Source: Diadema setosum (lineage: Eukaryota; Echinodermata; Echinoidea; Diadematoida; Diadematidae). Taken from it: DNA of 64,000 nt. Made by a program: the position numbers and the translations under genes. The notes under the pieces are model-generated. The model had not been told where the DNA came from and did not search any database. It saw only the letters and a program-made list of their open reading frames with translations. This document shows positions 33,901 to 45,202 of the stretch, one piece after another. Position 1 is the stretch's first letter. The number at the start of each line of letters is the position of its first letter. The DNA lies in contig CM067075.1 of NCBI GenBank assembly GCA_033980235.1, positions 16,132,844 through 16,196,843 of the forward strand, written 5' to 3'.

Positions 33901-34784
33901 TTGTTTTTTTGTTGAAAAATTAGTGACACTTCAAAACGTTATAACTTCCTTATTTTCATCCGATTTCGATCAAAATATTACCGTTGAACTCGTAATATTT
34001 TACTCTTTCTTCTCATCCTAACTTGCATTTAGACTGGATTTCCCCTTTAATGACGTTGCAAGGTTATCAGTCCAGATCAAATAGATTTTTCTCCTCTGTC
34101 CAGATATGAAGAACATGGTACAGAACATGCAAATACGCACACACAAACTATAGTCATTTTCATGGTCGAAAGACTGTGCAAAATGGCCATCTGTCTTGAG
34201 CGGCCAGCGGCCACCAATTTTGTATCCCGCACTAGCTTTTCAACTGCCCGTATAGGCGTAGATAGCGGCAATAGATCTATTTGGAGCCGCAGTCTAGCCG
34301 CCTTTTTCTGCTTTGCAGCCGTACTTGTCATATTGCAAAGAGTTCAATGATCGTCACCGTTGCATTGCGTTGTTCATGTGCGTGCTTGACTAGTCTTATC
34401 CTTGTTCCGTCCTGCAGTGAGAGCTACAACCAGATCGTGCCAGCGGGCCACCTCGCCAACGCCTACGGCATCTGCCTGGTCGTCTTTGCCGCTATCGTGT
34501 CCTTCGTGGCTTACAGGCCCGACTTCCAGATACCGGAGAGCAGGAGGCACCCTGAGGCCTCGGGGGCCACTGCGGTGCCGACATCCGAACACGCAGCAGT
34601 GGCAGCATATTCCATCTCAGGGTCGAGCAAGGTCACAGCGGAAAAATTTGATCATCACGACCTCCATCAACATGATCGTCTCAGCCAGGATGTGGGCGCG
34701 GAATTGCCGCACACGACGTACGGGGCTACGGAGCATACGTCATTTAAAGAACTGCGCGAAAAAGACGCAAACGATGAAGTGTGA
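30798..34784 (+). CDS. Cytochrome b561 family protein, gene 2 (4 exons, 308 aa)
   Basis: Exons 30798-30978, 31710-31930, 32315-32472 and 34418-34784 join at GT-AG borders in phases 1, 0 and 2, giving 308 codons plus a stop. Candidate heme-ligand His are at 46 (GYHYLLMTIGM), 82 (KAVHA), 120 (the diagnostic SLHSWLG) and 160 (NHAFFG), spaced 36, 38 and 40 residues. It is predicted to be a six-helix, two-heme transmembrane oxidoreductase using ascorbate as electron donor. It differs from gene 1 by a shorter N-terminus and a hydrophilic C-tail of about 80 residues, rich in His, Ser and acidic residues. The start ATG is in a strong CACCATGG context. Identical intron phases show common descent with gene 1. 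Its third intron carries a 1.4-kb inverted-repeat element. Confidence 0.93.
30979..31709. other. Intron 1 of b561 gene 2
   Basis: AT-rich with no element recognised. It ends in a TTCTTC/TTG pyrimidine-rich microsatellite and the acceptor TTTCCTAG. Confidence 0.85.
31710..31930 (+). CDS. b561 gene 2, exon 2
   Basis: It encodes up to residue 134, including KAVHA and SLHSWLG. Acceptor TTTCCTAG|GC, donor CAG|GTAGGC, ends in phase 0. Confidence 0.92.
31931..32314. other. Intron 2 of b561 gene 2
   Basis: A short AT-rich intron with no repeat recognised. Acceptor TGCTTGTAG. Confidence 0.85.
32315..32472 (+). CDS. b561 gene 2, exon 3
   Basis: It encodes residues 135-186 and two bases of codon 187, with LLPNHAFFG. 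Acceptor CTTGTAG|TGG, donor CGT|GTAAGT, phase 2. Confidence 0.92.
32653..34050. mobile_element. TTAA-bounded element with ~130-bp terminal inverted repeats
   Basis: It starts TTAATGGGGAAATC and ends GATTTCCCCTTTAA. The left arm contains ACGAGTTCAACG and ATCGGATGAAAAATAAGG plus AAGTTATA; the right arm contains the inverses CGTTGAACTCGT and TATAACTTCCTTATTTTC plus ATCCGAT. The interior has no transposase-like frame, so it is non-autonomous. It lies in intron 3 of b561 gene 2. Confidence 0.8.
34418..34784 (+). CDS. b561 gene 2, exon 4
   Basis: It encodes the last helix (GICLVVFAAIVSFVAY) and the long hydrophilic tail, stopping at TGA 34782-34784. Acceptor CCGTCCTGCAG|TGA. Confidence 0.92.
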
Positions 34785-35651
34785 AGTATGTGAAGGCGGG
34801 AAAAAGTGCGTTACTTATATCGATGAGAGTCGCTAACCAGACTTGTATAGATTATAGATGAAAAAGGATTTGTAAGTGTGAAAAGTTTCTCAGAGAGAAA
34901 ACTTATAGATACGGAACGCGATGAAGATGATCACACTACATCTTCTTCCTATGACAAGATGGATCTCATCATCCGCAGCTGGAGCGAGCTTTGAGTGCAT
35001 GGTGGCTGGATTGGATGAGGAAAGGAAGCTACAGATAGATAACAGGAAAAATCAAGTCTGGTTCGAGGCAGCTGATACGATGTATGTACCACTGAACCAG
35101 AGATGTGACGATGTTCAGAGCAGATTTTTTTTTTTTTCAGTCAATATTATGTGTCATGTTATAAACAACAGGAAAACTTACTGCGCGATGACACGGTCTT
35201 TTGCGAAAGTCTTTTGTCTAGTGGCAGTGGAAGCTATACATTCCCCCACCCTTCGTATACTGGTCCTCCCCATTATCCCCCCCCCCCCCACTTTTTTCGT
35301 CCGTACTCGTGGCCTTTTTAAACGTTCATTCGTCAACGGGTATACATGAAATAGTCCCTCCATCGCACAGACAGACAAATGAAAGAAAAACAAAAAACAC
35401 CCCGAAACGAACACCGCGACAGAGTGAACCACATATTTCTTTGTACAATGTAATAGACTTTAAATTCGCGTGGAATGATATGTATGCACCCCGCAGGATT
35501 GGAAGGTATTCAGTGACCTGCCCAGTGCATGCCCTTCGTGAACTGACCATAACACACGTTGTGCCGTTCAACTACAGTGTATGCCGCATCATTTGTAGTC
35601 TTTAAAAGGCATCATTAAGACAGCCTTGCAAAGTATTCTTTTACAAATACA
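34785..35651 (+). other. Probable 3' UTR of b561 gene 2
   Basis: No further gene is recognised before the AATAAA at 35652. C11 and T-runs occur at 35127-35136 and 35279-35289. Confidence 0.35.
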
Positions 35652-35657
35652 CAATAA
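35652..35657 (+). promoter_or_regulatory. AATAAA, candidate polyadenylation signal of b561 gene 2
   Basis: An AATAAA in CACAATAAAACAAAAC lies about 870 bp after the stop codon, in the right orientation. Confidence 0.35.
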
Positions 35658-35754
35658 AACAAAACATATTTAAAACTTTAAAAATTGGCGGCTGATACTT
35701 GTATAATTATGATGTCATGGTGAATGGACTTTTGGTTCGTAATTCTGTACCAGT

Positions 35755-36330
35755 TGATAGTCTGAAAGGAAAGAGTAAAAGTTTCGATGTACAATTGTAA
35801 AAATTTGATCAAGGATGTTATGAAATTTCGAAGTTTCGACTATTTTCCCCAAACAGTTCTTGAACAGTCAATAGGAATAATATAATGAGTGATTTGATGA
35901 TGACATTGCCTCAAAAAATTGCCATATGATTTGTACACAAATTCTTGAAATTTCCAGCTTTTTTTATTGTTCAAAAGCAATTATGCTCCGTAGTCTCAAA
36001 TGCTATTACAGTACATGCATATCTCACAGATCATGATTTTGAAGTGAACAAGATTATGTTTAACACTTTTACAGCAGAAAAATTGAATTTCTGTCAGTTT
36101 GTATACACGATCAATGGAAAAATTGTGAGCTGATGACATCGCAAACTCACTCATTTGCATATCCCTATTGAACTGTTCGACAGCTGTTTTACAAAACTTA
36201 GCGAAACTTCAAAGTTTCATACTTATACAAATTTGGTATCCAATTTTGTTACAATTTTCTCTATTGTGCTTATACAATTTCACACTTTCCTTTCAGACTA
36301 ACTTTTGACTGGATTAGAATTCCACTTTAA
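35755..36330. mobile_element. Inverted-repeat element related to 32653-34050
   Basis: AGTCTGAAAGGAAAGAGT near 35759 is mirrored by ACTTTCCTTTCAGACT near 36283. Both this and the intron-3 element contain a CAGTTCTTGNACAGT block and GAGTGA...TGACAT segments. The right end has CCACTTTAA; a left TTAA was not found. Confidence 0.55.
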
Positions 36331-36740
36331 CTGTGGAATAGAACTCCATGGCATTGTTTGATTTAAACGTATTCTGACAAGACATGTGGAGGTGGAAAAA
36401 AAGGTATTCTATACCAGCAGCGTGTTTTTGACAAAACGTCGTTTTTGTCTGACGATATTACACTCATTGTGCGACTGTGACCATTTCTTTGTTAATTTTC
36501 ATTTTACAGACAATTATGAAAGGAAAATACACAATATACATAAACTCTAGACATTCAGTTTTTTCCAGACTCTTCTTTATGAATTCTGATGCGTCAATGT
36601 AACTAGATAAGTAGACGAAGCGAGAGATAATATATATAGAGAGAGAGAGAAAGGGAGAGAGAAAGAAAGAAAGAAGGTGAACGAAAGAAAGGACTGAAAG
36701 ATAGAAAGAAAGAGGAAAAGGGTGGAAGAATTCTAAAGAC
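36331..36740. other. Unassigned sequence with a purine-rich run
   Basis: A GA/GAAA-rich stretch lies at about 36640-36720. No gene is recognised. Confidence 0.45.
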
Positions 36741-36950
36741 ATACTGCATACATAATATTGTGTAAACCTTTATTCTTTTTTTTTACGAGCGATTTGTACT
36801 TCACATTTCGGTATTCACTTACAGAAATTACTGTAACTTAAAAAATACTGCATACATAATATTGTGTAAACCTTTATCCTTTTTTTTTTTAGAGCGATTT
36901 GTACTTCACATTTCGGTATTCACTTACAGAAATTACTGTAACTTAAAACA
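36741..36950. repeat. Recent tandem duplication, 104-bp period
   Basis: ATACTGCATACATAATATTG begins at 36741 and again at 36845. Both copies continue almost identically through AGCGATTTGTACTTCAC and ACAGAAATTACTGTAACTTA, differing mainly in the length of a T-run. Confidence 0.93.
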
Positions 36951-36994
36951 TGATAGTAATTTCAATAAAATGAAAATAAGCAAAGAAAACGGGA

Positions 36995-37064
36995 TTCCAT
37001 CGGGATTCAAATCCCGGACCTCCGGATTGCTAGACCGGTGCTCTTACCGACTGAGCTACGGAAA
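36995..37064 (-). other. tRNA-like sequence, probable SINE head or tRNA pseudogene
   Basis: On the minus strand it starts TTTCCGTAGCTCAGTCGG (box A) and holds GGGATTTGAATCCCG (box B-like). A 6-pair acceptor stem, a D-arm with GCTC/GAGC and a loop centred on AGC can be drawn. The fourth-arm loop is one base short and the anticodon stem has a T-T mismatch, so a working tRNA is unlikely. Confidence 0.55.
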
Positions 37065-37189
37065 GACGGAATACGATGTTCTTCCCTGAAACCTTTCTAC
37101 TTTCATTGCTCGTGTGGCCAGAATCCATTAGAAACCTAAATTCGAAGGATATAGAATGAACCTAGGGCTAAATGCAAGGGATCACCGAA

Positions 37190-37290
<101 letters not shown>

Positions 37291-38001
37291 AAATTAGGTC
37301 TGTACTTCTGCATGAGCAGTAACTGCTCAGTTCGATTTAAGAATAGTTCTGTTTTCGAGTCTGCTTCACACAAGGCCCTCCGATTATTCATGACGGAAAA
37401 ACAAGAGGAAATGGTCAGCCCGTCAGGACTTGCCTCTCGATAAAGTAGAGCAATAAGCCATTTTATGAGACTTGCTCGTCGCCATATGGATTGATCGAGG
37501 AAAAATATTCGAAAATTTATTTGAATGTGTCAGTATAAATCTGGGCTACAGGACCTGCTATCTACAGGGGATTAAAAACCTTACCATTGATAGCCTTTTG
37601 CAAAGGCAGCTCGCAAGAACTTGTGGACGTGCAGTTACAGTGAGTGGAGCGAGGTGCGAGCTCGCTCCGATCGATCGCTGTGTGCGAGTCCACCGCTGTG
37701 TGAAAGTCCATTTCCGAGCTGCTTTTACAAAAGGCTAAACCATTTAACGACTTTCATAATGTATGCACATGTATGGTTACTTGTACTTCAGCCTGCCCAA
37801 TCTAGTCGGCAACTTCTTGTTTACCTGTCTGTAGAGTTCTATTGCGGGATTGGGGAATCCCCCTTGAACTTCCGGGGTTACCGTGGATCCCAAATAATGT
37901 ATAAATATGTATTGATCCAATGAAACATTAGTAGTAGTATACAACAGCAAAGCTTGGGAAAAATTGGAAAATCTGTTCAGACGTTATGAATTGGTTACAG
38001 C

Positions 38002-38220
38002 TCGTTATTCCGAAGGTTCGTTATTCCGAATTTCATTTTCGGATTAACAAATCTTCGGAATAACGATCCTTCGGAATAACACCACAAATGTTCAGATTAA
38101 CAAACCCTTTTTCATTTTCGGATTAAAGAGCCTCTAGGTATAGGGAATTTTTGTGTTTCATATTAACGACCCTTCAGAATAACGAACCTTCGGAATAGCT
38201 AACCTTTGGAATAACGAACA
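38002..38220. repeat. Cluster of TTCGTTATTCCGAA-type dyad repeats
   Basis: GTTCGTTATTCCGAA and its inverse TTCGGAATAACGA recur at least seven times in both orientations, mixed with TTTCATTTTCGGATTAA. Weak relatives occur at 19225-19340. Confidence 0.8.
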
Positions 38221-38228
38221 GCACCCTA

Positions 38229-38597
38229 TGAATTTTTAAAGTTTCGGTGTAGCCATCGCTGGATGAGAAGACTACAATATTTTGTGACGTCACGTACGGA
38301 AAACGACATGAAGACAATTTAAAGAACAATCAGTATTTTCATTTTTCTAGCTCAATGAAAGATCCCTTGACTTTATACTTCTTTCACAAAGCAAGGGGAA
38401 TAATATTACCTGCAACATAAGTCAGTAACAAGTTGAGGGAAAGTGTACTTTTCAAACACGCACGCACACACATACACACACACAAATACATCTAGTGGAA
38501 TTCTCTGAATATTTTTTTGTATTGTTTCCATACATGACGTCAGCAACTGTAAGTCTTCTCATCCAGCAATTTCTACACTGAACTTTAAAAATTCATA
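38229..38597. mobile_element. Foldback element with ~45-bp inverted arms
   Basis: GAATTTTTAAAGTTT...GTGTAG...CGCTGGATGAGAAGACT on the left is mirrored by AGTCTTCTCATCCAGCA...AACTTTAAAAATTC on the right. Confidence 0.68.
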
Positions 38598-40642
38598 ACT
38601 TTTGAACATAAATTCTCCAATCTTTCTCAAACTTTGTTGACGTGTTCTACGTACAATGCTGCATTCACTCCATCCACAAGTATTTATTTGGGTTTCATTC
38701 CCCTTTAATCTTCACAAAATCTGCACAATCTGCATATTGCATACGATGCAAGTGGTGTCCATGGAAATGAGGGTTGTAACCACAAAATGCTTCACAGCAC
38801 CACTTATTGTACAAAAAAAGAAAAGGAGTGAACCGAGTCGACAATATCAAACAGAACAGCCGATTTGTATGATTTCTGTATTTCATGCAGACTCGTATGT
38901 ATTACATATGTTACATACATACATACATGTCAGGAGGTTTATCAACCATTGTACACGCCATGATGGGGAAGTACCTGTACAATCGCTTTGTCCATGCACA
39001 TTAAATACGTCAATATTTCAAAGCTGCTCATACCTTTGGAGTTCATCACACTGAGTTCAATGTGCGGACTACAACAAAACAAAAACAAATACAGCTTTCC
39101 TTCAATACTCGAAATTTTAAATGACACTTTAAACATTTCTCCATCAGATAAAGTAATTTCATATTTTCCCTTTTACATACGCTAACTGCAATTTAAATAT
39201 CAGACAAGCAATTGTCAATGCAAATGACATGAGCTGAGAGTTCAAGGGGTCAAAACATGAAATTCTCTAATTACATGAAACATTTGCCAATAAATATTCA
39301 TTAAAAAAAGAAAATCCTGATGAGGGCATACCAATTCACTATGGACCAGAAGCATGCAGAATTTCCTTGACATTAATTTTGATGATGCATGAGCTACAGT
39401 CAATGTACTTGAACACTGCTTTGAATGTGTTTTCTTCTACATACACACACAAATCACTCACATGCCCAAGATCAGTACAAGTTGGAGCCGTCGCATGAAA
39501 GCCAAACCAATTTCACCATCCATGTTTTGTCAGATTACTGTACTTCACATCTTTACAGAGGCACTCTACAGATATGCAATAGGTACAAAAATGTTCAGTT
39601 TTGGGAGCCAACACGCGTCAAGTGATAGAACAGATCCTCTACACGGACTCATATTGTCTTGTGTTCTGTATTCTTGTTCCAACTAATTTCCTTCTTTGTA
39701 CCTACAAATACACGCCTCTATTCTTCAGCACACCAGATGGCTGTGGACAGACAAACCCATTATTTGAAAAGAAACATGAAAATGCAGAGGGAATTACTGA
39801 TAACACTCGACAGTGGAAATCATACTTATGAAAAAATAGGCAAGACGATTTCGATGACATAGATTATGTCATACAAATATGACATAGAATCACCTGACTG
39901 TGTATATACTTTTTGACACATCCAATGCTACTACCATAATGGATGGGGGGGGGGTGGGTTTGGAGGGAGCATTACATGTACACATATCAATTTCATATGC
40001 AGTCATAAGTTCTACTTTTGTGATAATTTGTTATTACTGTATACAATTCATCTATGTAATTCATTCACATCTTGTTCTAATTACTGGAGTGTTCATGTAA
40101 TTTGCCCATCAGAAATTAAAATGTGAGTAGGAGAGGGTGAGATGGCTGCCAAGAGAACGACAAAAAGGAGGTAGCTACAGTCACTGCAACACTATGCCTA
40201 TTTTACTGTGCTGTATCAAATTTCTGTGTTTTCTCAAGTAGCAGTGACTGCATTTCTAATTACCTGCCCATGCATGGGTCAACCGAACCCCGCCCCAACA
40301 CAACAACAACAAAGACCCTGTGTGCCAGTTCATGGCTACTACAGGCACACAAGAATAGTTATGAGCAGCCCCTGCTTGCATCAATGCCAATGTACAGGGA
40401 ATTACCTAATTTATAGAACTTCAGCACGTTTCTTAAATTATAAGAAAAAAAATCGGAAAAAAATGCGAGAAACATTATTTCTGATGATTCGACAATTACC
40501 ACTTACAGCCATCAAATATATGAAGATACTAACTGAGCACCTTATATCCATAGTTCACACACCAAGTTTCAACTAATTGAATGAAATGCTCTTTGTAACT
40601 ATTGAATATTTGGACTTTGATTTCAACCCCCCCCCCCCCATA
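38598..40642. other. Unassigned intergenic sequence
   Basis: No gene recognised. GACATAGA-type repeats occur near 39850-39890. CCCCTTTAA at about 38700 resembles a TTAA-bounded element end, but no partner was found. Confidence 0.4.
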
Positions 40643-41146
40643 TACTGTATACGCTATATATTTCGCGGGGGTTTTATTTTCACGAATTTCGCGAATCGAG
40701 AGCTATTCGCGAAATTAACAACACGCGAAAATATTACCTTCCAAAATGAATCCCTTGCCTTGATGATACGAACATTTCAGTACTAGTATACCATGTCACG
40801 GCTTTCCGAACAGACCATACTGGCTAAGCTTGTTTACGTACATATAGCACGTCCACGTCTACTTACAAATACTGTAGAGAGCCAATCCATTATCGCAAGG
40901 GGACCACTCGTTACAAATCTAACGCGATGGACTTAACCACTTCAAAAATGTTGAATTCAAGGTTACTAGTTCATGCAGTGTATAACTAGTATCATTCTTA
41001 TTTGCTAGTAAGTTAAAAATTCACACTTTCTTTGCCACTTCATATTTTCTCTGGTCCCCCAATCGCGAATTTAACCACTCGCTAAAATGTGTGACAGCGG
41101 CAATTCGCGAAAATTTATGTACGCGAAAATTATAGTGTATACAGTA
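40643..41146. mobile_element. MITE-like element, TTCGCGAA-rich, copy 1
   Basis: TACTGTATACGCTATATATT plus TCGCG on the left is mirrored by GCGAAAATTATAGTGTATAC plus AGTA on the right. Inside, ATTCGCGAAAT-like motifs recur. A second copy is at 59475-59718. Confidence 0.75.
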
Positions 41147-43556
41147 GGCTACTCCTATCGCTCATGCTTGGTAACACATGGTACACCTCGTTCTCGTCAC
41201 TGCTGTAATGACACATCCCACTTCACAGACAACTGATGGTCAACCAATAGGCAACCAACAGGCAACAAAATACCAAACTGCCTCTGCTATCACTATGCAG
41301 CAAGAGACATAAAAATCCTTTTTGTGTCTGTATCAGCGCAAAACCAATCAAACTTCTGGCATGGTCTTGCAAGCAAAAACACTTTGAGGTAAAACGTAAC
41401 CAGAGAACATTCTGCTAATCTTGTCAACATTGGCAGTCAAACTGCTGACACTTGACAGAATGTAGTCAGCTTATGAATGATGTGGTGCATTTCTAAAATA
41501 GCCATGGGCCAACAAATAATATTCCTACAATACAAATATTCAAACACATTCCAAGTTTCTCTTTACCAGACTTCAAACTTCAATCACTACTCTTGGTCAT
41601 AGTCTCATACATGCACGAACTATCAGTACACAAAATTTGTGTCACTGGACTACTTGTATATCATGACTATCTACTTTCAGTTTAATGTTAGCAGTGTGTC
41701 AGCATTGAAAAGCAGCACTCTGTGTGCTCTTGATAAATTCAATTAGATCTGCACATCAGAGGAATAAAAGAAATGAAAGATCTAATGAGCACTGCAAATA
41801 TCCAGTATTCATCACAAGATATTTCTATTCATGTTGTAGTGAACTGGGGGTCAGACATACATTTCATTTGTCATGAAATTAATTTCCTGTTATGCTCTAC
41901 TCATTCAAATTAGCAAATTCCTTTCCTTTCTATTTCACCATTAAACACTCAAGACACTACACTTTCTTTCTCCATACTTCACATTCTTTTTCATTTTTTT
42001 CCCCCAGCACGAAAAAGCTATCGCATACATACAAACACTTTCCTGTCATTTACCAACGCCAAAAGGGAGTGAGTAATACACACCGTAAGGTGGCATTTCC
42101 GCCAATCTAAACAGCCACTTCCACAAAATGTATGCTACCATGACCACTTCAGTGTATAACAGTACTTATACGTCTGCACCTCCTTAGGTTGTTGTCAGAT
42201 GATCTTGTGCATTCTTTTCAATACCGAATATTCTATGCAGGAAACCACAGAACAGTGTTTCTTATTCATGATGGAAGGAAGTTGGCCCCATGCACCTCAA
42301 TGTACATGAACCTATCATTCATTTTTACGTCCCACAGTATTTGTATTAGGACTGGAGTGTTACACGACATGCACATCATGAAGTAAGATTTCATACCATC
42401 TGCATAATATATTATGCAGTAAATAAATGAATACAAAAATACCTTGTGGCTTTCTAACAATCATCACATCATTATACTGAAGCTTACTTCATCCCTTTCA
42501 TCTGTACATCACAAAAGCTAAAGAATGAAACTTCTTTTCAGCGATCTGACAGAACGAAACAGAGATGGGTTGAATTCATATGCATAATCTAATATATTTG
42601 TTGCCTGAAGTTCATCACCAAAGAAATAAGGAGAAAAAGACAGGAAAGTAATTAATGTCTCATAGCATTACATGTACAGCAAGCACTACCTCTTTCCTAC
42701 GTCAACAGATGTGTGTCTGTGAAAGATTCAACAACTGACAAGTACATACCAAGCTGAGTAAATTATGCCACTTATCAAACATTTCTTCTTCTTTTTTCAA
42801 GACAAGTTAGCATGTCCAGACAGAACAAATCACTTTTGAATTATACACCAATCCCCAAGCTGGGAGGAATATTGTGAAGAAATTATTGTGAAGATCCAAC
42901 ACTAATACAAGGCGTATTGAATTTCAAAATTGGTGACAAAATCTAAGCCTTTCTTTTTTGCCTTGGTTACTGGAAGACATATTAATTAAGCATTCTGAGA
43001 ACAGAGAACAATGAATGAAGGAAGAGTGAATAGGAGAATGTAGATACACAGGGTCGTCTGTTTCCCTGTTACTGGAGTCTGGTGATTTGATAATGCTCTG
43101 ATTAATAGGGCACACTGTCATCCAAACATTAGATTTGCATATAATACTGGGAAGAATTAAGATGTGGTCCATCAGCATGCAGGTAGGTATCTACAAGATT
43201 ATTATAATTAGAACAAATTTTGGGGATTATTTCTTTTGCGTTATTGTTGCGCTCAAAGATGTATCAATAGATACAATTGCTTTAATATTGAGTATGGCAA
43301 TGCCTAGTTAGAAATTTTTCTTGTTTAATTGAAAAGGCTTTAGTCCCTTCCCCATCTGTTGTATAGGTTTGATCAGTTGTTTCAAGTTATATGACTGGAC
43401 TCATAAGTAAGGTTTGAATAGCCTTTGTAAGAGTAGACACAGATCAAGGATGACAAGTGAGAATGCATGCACTGTTTTTTTATTTAGCTGTCCTGTAAAG
43501 TCAAACACAAAAATGGATACATGGGACTAAGTGGCTTACAATCCAGGCAAGTAGAA

Positions 43557-43590
<34 letters not shown>

Positions 43591-44867
43591 CATTCATTTG
43601 AGCCCACTGTTGTTCATATAGTTTGTCTGGTCTGGTTGCAGAAGTTTTAAAAGCCTCTATGATTACTGCTACATTTACATCTGATTCCCCAGTTGGCAAT
43701 ACATTTTAAAAGACTCGAACATTTTTGTCTCTCTTTCAAATTGACAACTTTGTGTAACTTTCTCAGATTTGATACATGCAACCACTTCCATCCTATCCTT
43801 CTGCAACATGAGGTACACAGAAAAATTCAGTGTTACCAGTTTAATAAGAACAAGACAATAACATCTGCAGAAATCTCCCCCCAAGTACTTGCTGGGTCCA
43901 CTGGTAGGGGGTCGAGATGATACCCCTTCACGGAGTCTAATGCACCGCAATGACAATATAATAGTAAAGGTCCATTGTACAAATTTAGGGACTCTGAAAA
44001 TGGCACTACAGTAAGCACACATGAAACAAGATGGAATTGCATTCCATGTCAAACATAATCCTAACATCCTCCTCCTTGGTTTCTACTTTCCTTTCTTGTA
44101 CATTCATACTTTTTACTTAATCTTGTTTACAATGTTTGCCCTCGTTCTTTTTCCTTCATTCTTTTTTTCTTTTACTTCTGACAACATATTCCTTATATTA
44201 CTTACAGACGTACATATCAAAATCAATTATTCTTTCTCTCACTGAAAGCTTTGCTTTCTACGACCTCACGGCCATATTGCTGTCTCCTGAGGTCTCATAG
44301 TGACCTTGCATAGTCCACACACCTCATACAGCCCACTTTCTACACGAATACACTCTCATCCATGCACACTACAAAAATATGCTGTTCTTTGAAACAAAGA
44401 TGAAATGTTACGAGAGACATAGGATAAAGGAAGCCATGAAAAGGTGCAGCCTGTGAAGATAATTATTTGTAGTGACACCAGCTGCCATGACTCCCGTCTC
44501 GTTTCTCAAACACACGCCATTTCGCAGGTCAATCGCACCCTGAACGAGTAGTGTGCCCAGCCTCTCTGAATACCCAAGCGCACATTTTGAAAATAAATAG
44601 CATTCACCTGCTGGCATTCTACAGCAAAGCTTCATGTTAGGCAGACTACGTACTGTGCTTGTCACTCTTCGAACTCCCGCCTCTTCTCCAGGGTTAAAGA
44701 CGCGGTAGCATAGGGATTCATGGGCGGGACCCCGATTCATTCACTGCAAAAGGTACTTTCAAAAACCACGAATAGCACCAGTCAGCGAATACAAGCAATG
44801 AAGCATATGCTCATTAGTAATGGTTGACTAAAGTCAAGATTCTCTTACTGTGTGTATACATGTACCC
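41147..44867. other. Unassigned intergenic sequence
   Basis: No supported gene. A run of about 30 A lies at 43558-43587. Short open frames lack features. The stretch at about 44480-44720 is less AT-rich but shows no domain. Confidence 0.4.
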
Positions 44868-45202
44868 CAATTCCACAGAGATTCTCCTCATCGGTCACTT
44901 GTCGGAAGCAAAGTTTGTTGCTTCTGGCCACCCACTGAAGAGTATCCAATCGCAGTCTGATGAATCTGTCTTGTGTTGGTCGACTATCAGGTCAGTGTCA
45001 GACATGTGGCGGGTGATCCTCATTGGACAAAACAATCTAGCCCCATCAGATCATCGCCCAACATGTCTGACACTGACCTGATAGTCGACCAACACAAGTC
45101 CGATTCGTCAGAATGCTATCCGATACACTTCAGTTGGTGACCGGAAGCAAATAACTTTGCTTCCGATGAGTGACAGATGAGGAAAAAATCTCTGTGGAAT
45201 GG
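44868..45202. mobile_element. Large foldback, ~150-bp inverted arms
   Basis: The left arm (TTCCACAGAGATTCTCCTCA ... TTGTGTTGGTCGACTATCAG ... GTCAGTGTCAGACATGT) is mirrored by the right arm (ACATGTCTGACACTGAC ... CTGATAGTCGACCAACACAA ... CTCTGTGGAA). A spacer of roughly 50 bp separates them. No transposase frame, so non-autonomous. Confidence 0.88.

Noticed and set aside
34281..34417. Upstream part of the open frame that contains b561 gene 2 exon 4
   Set aside because: Intron read-through; a strong acceptor at 34417 and phase agreement set the exon start at 34418.
36995..37064. Functional tRNA-Ala gene
   Set aside because: Short T-loop and an anticodon-stem mismatch.
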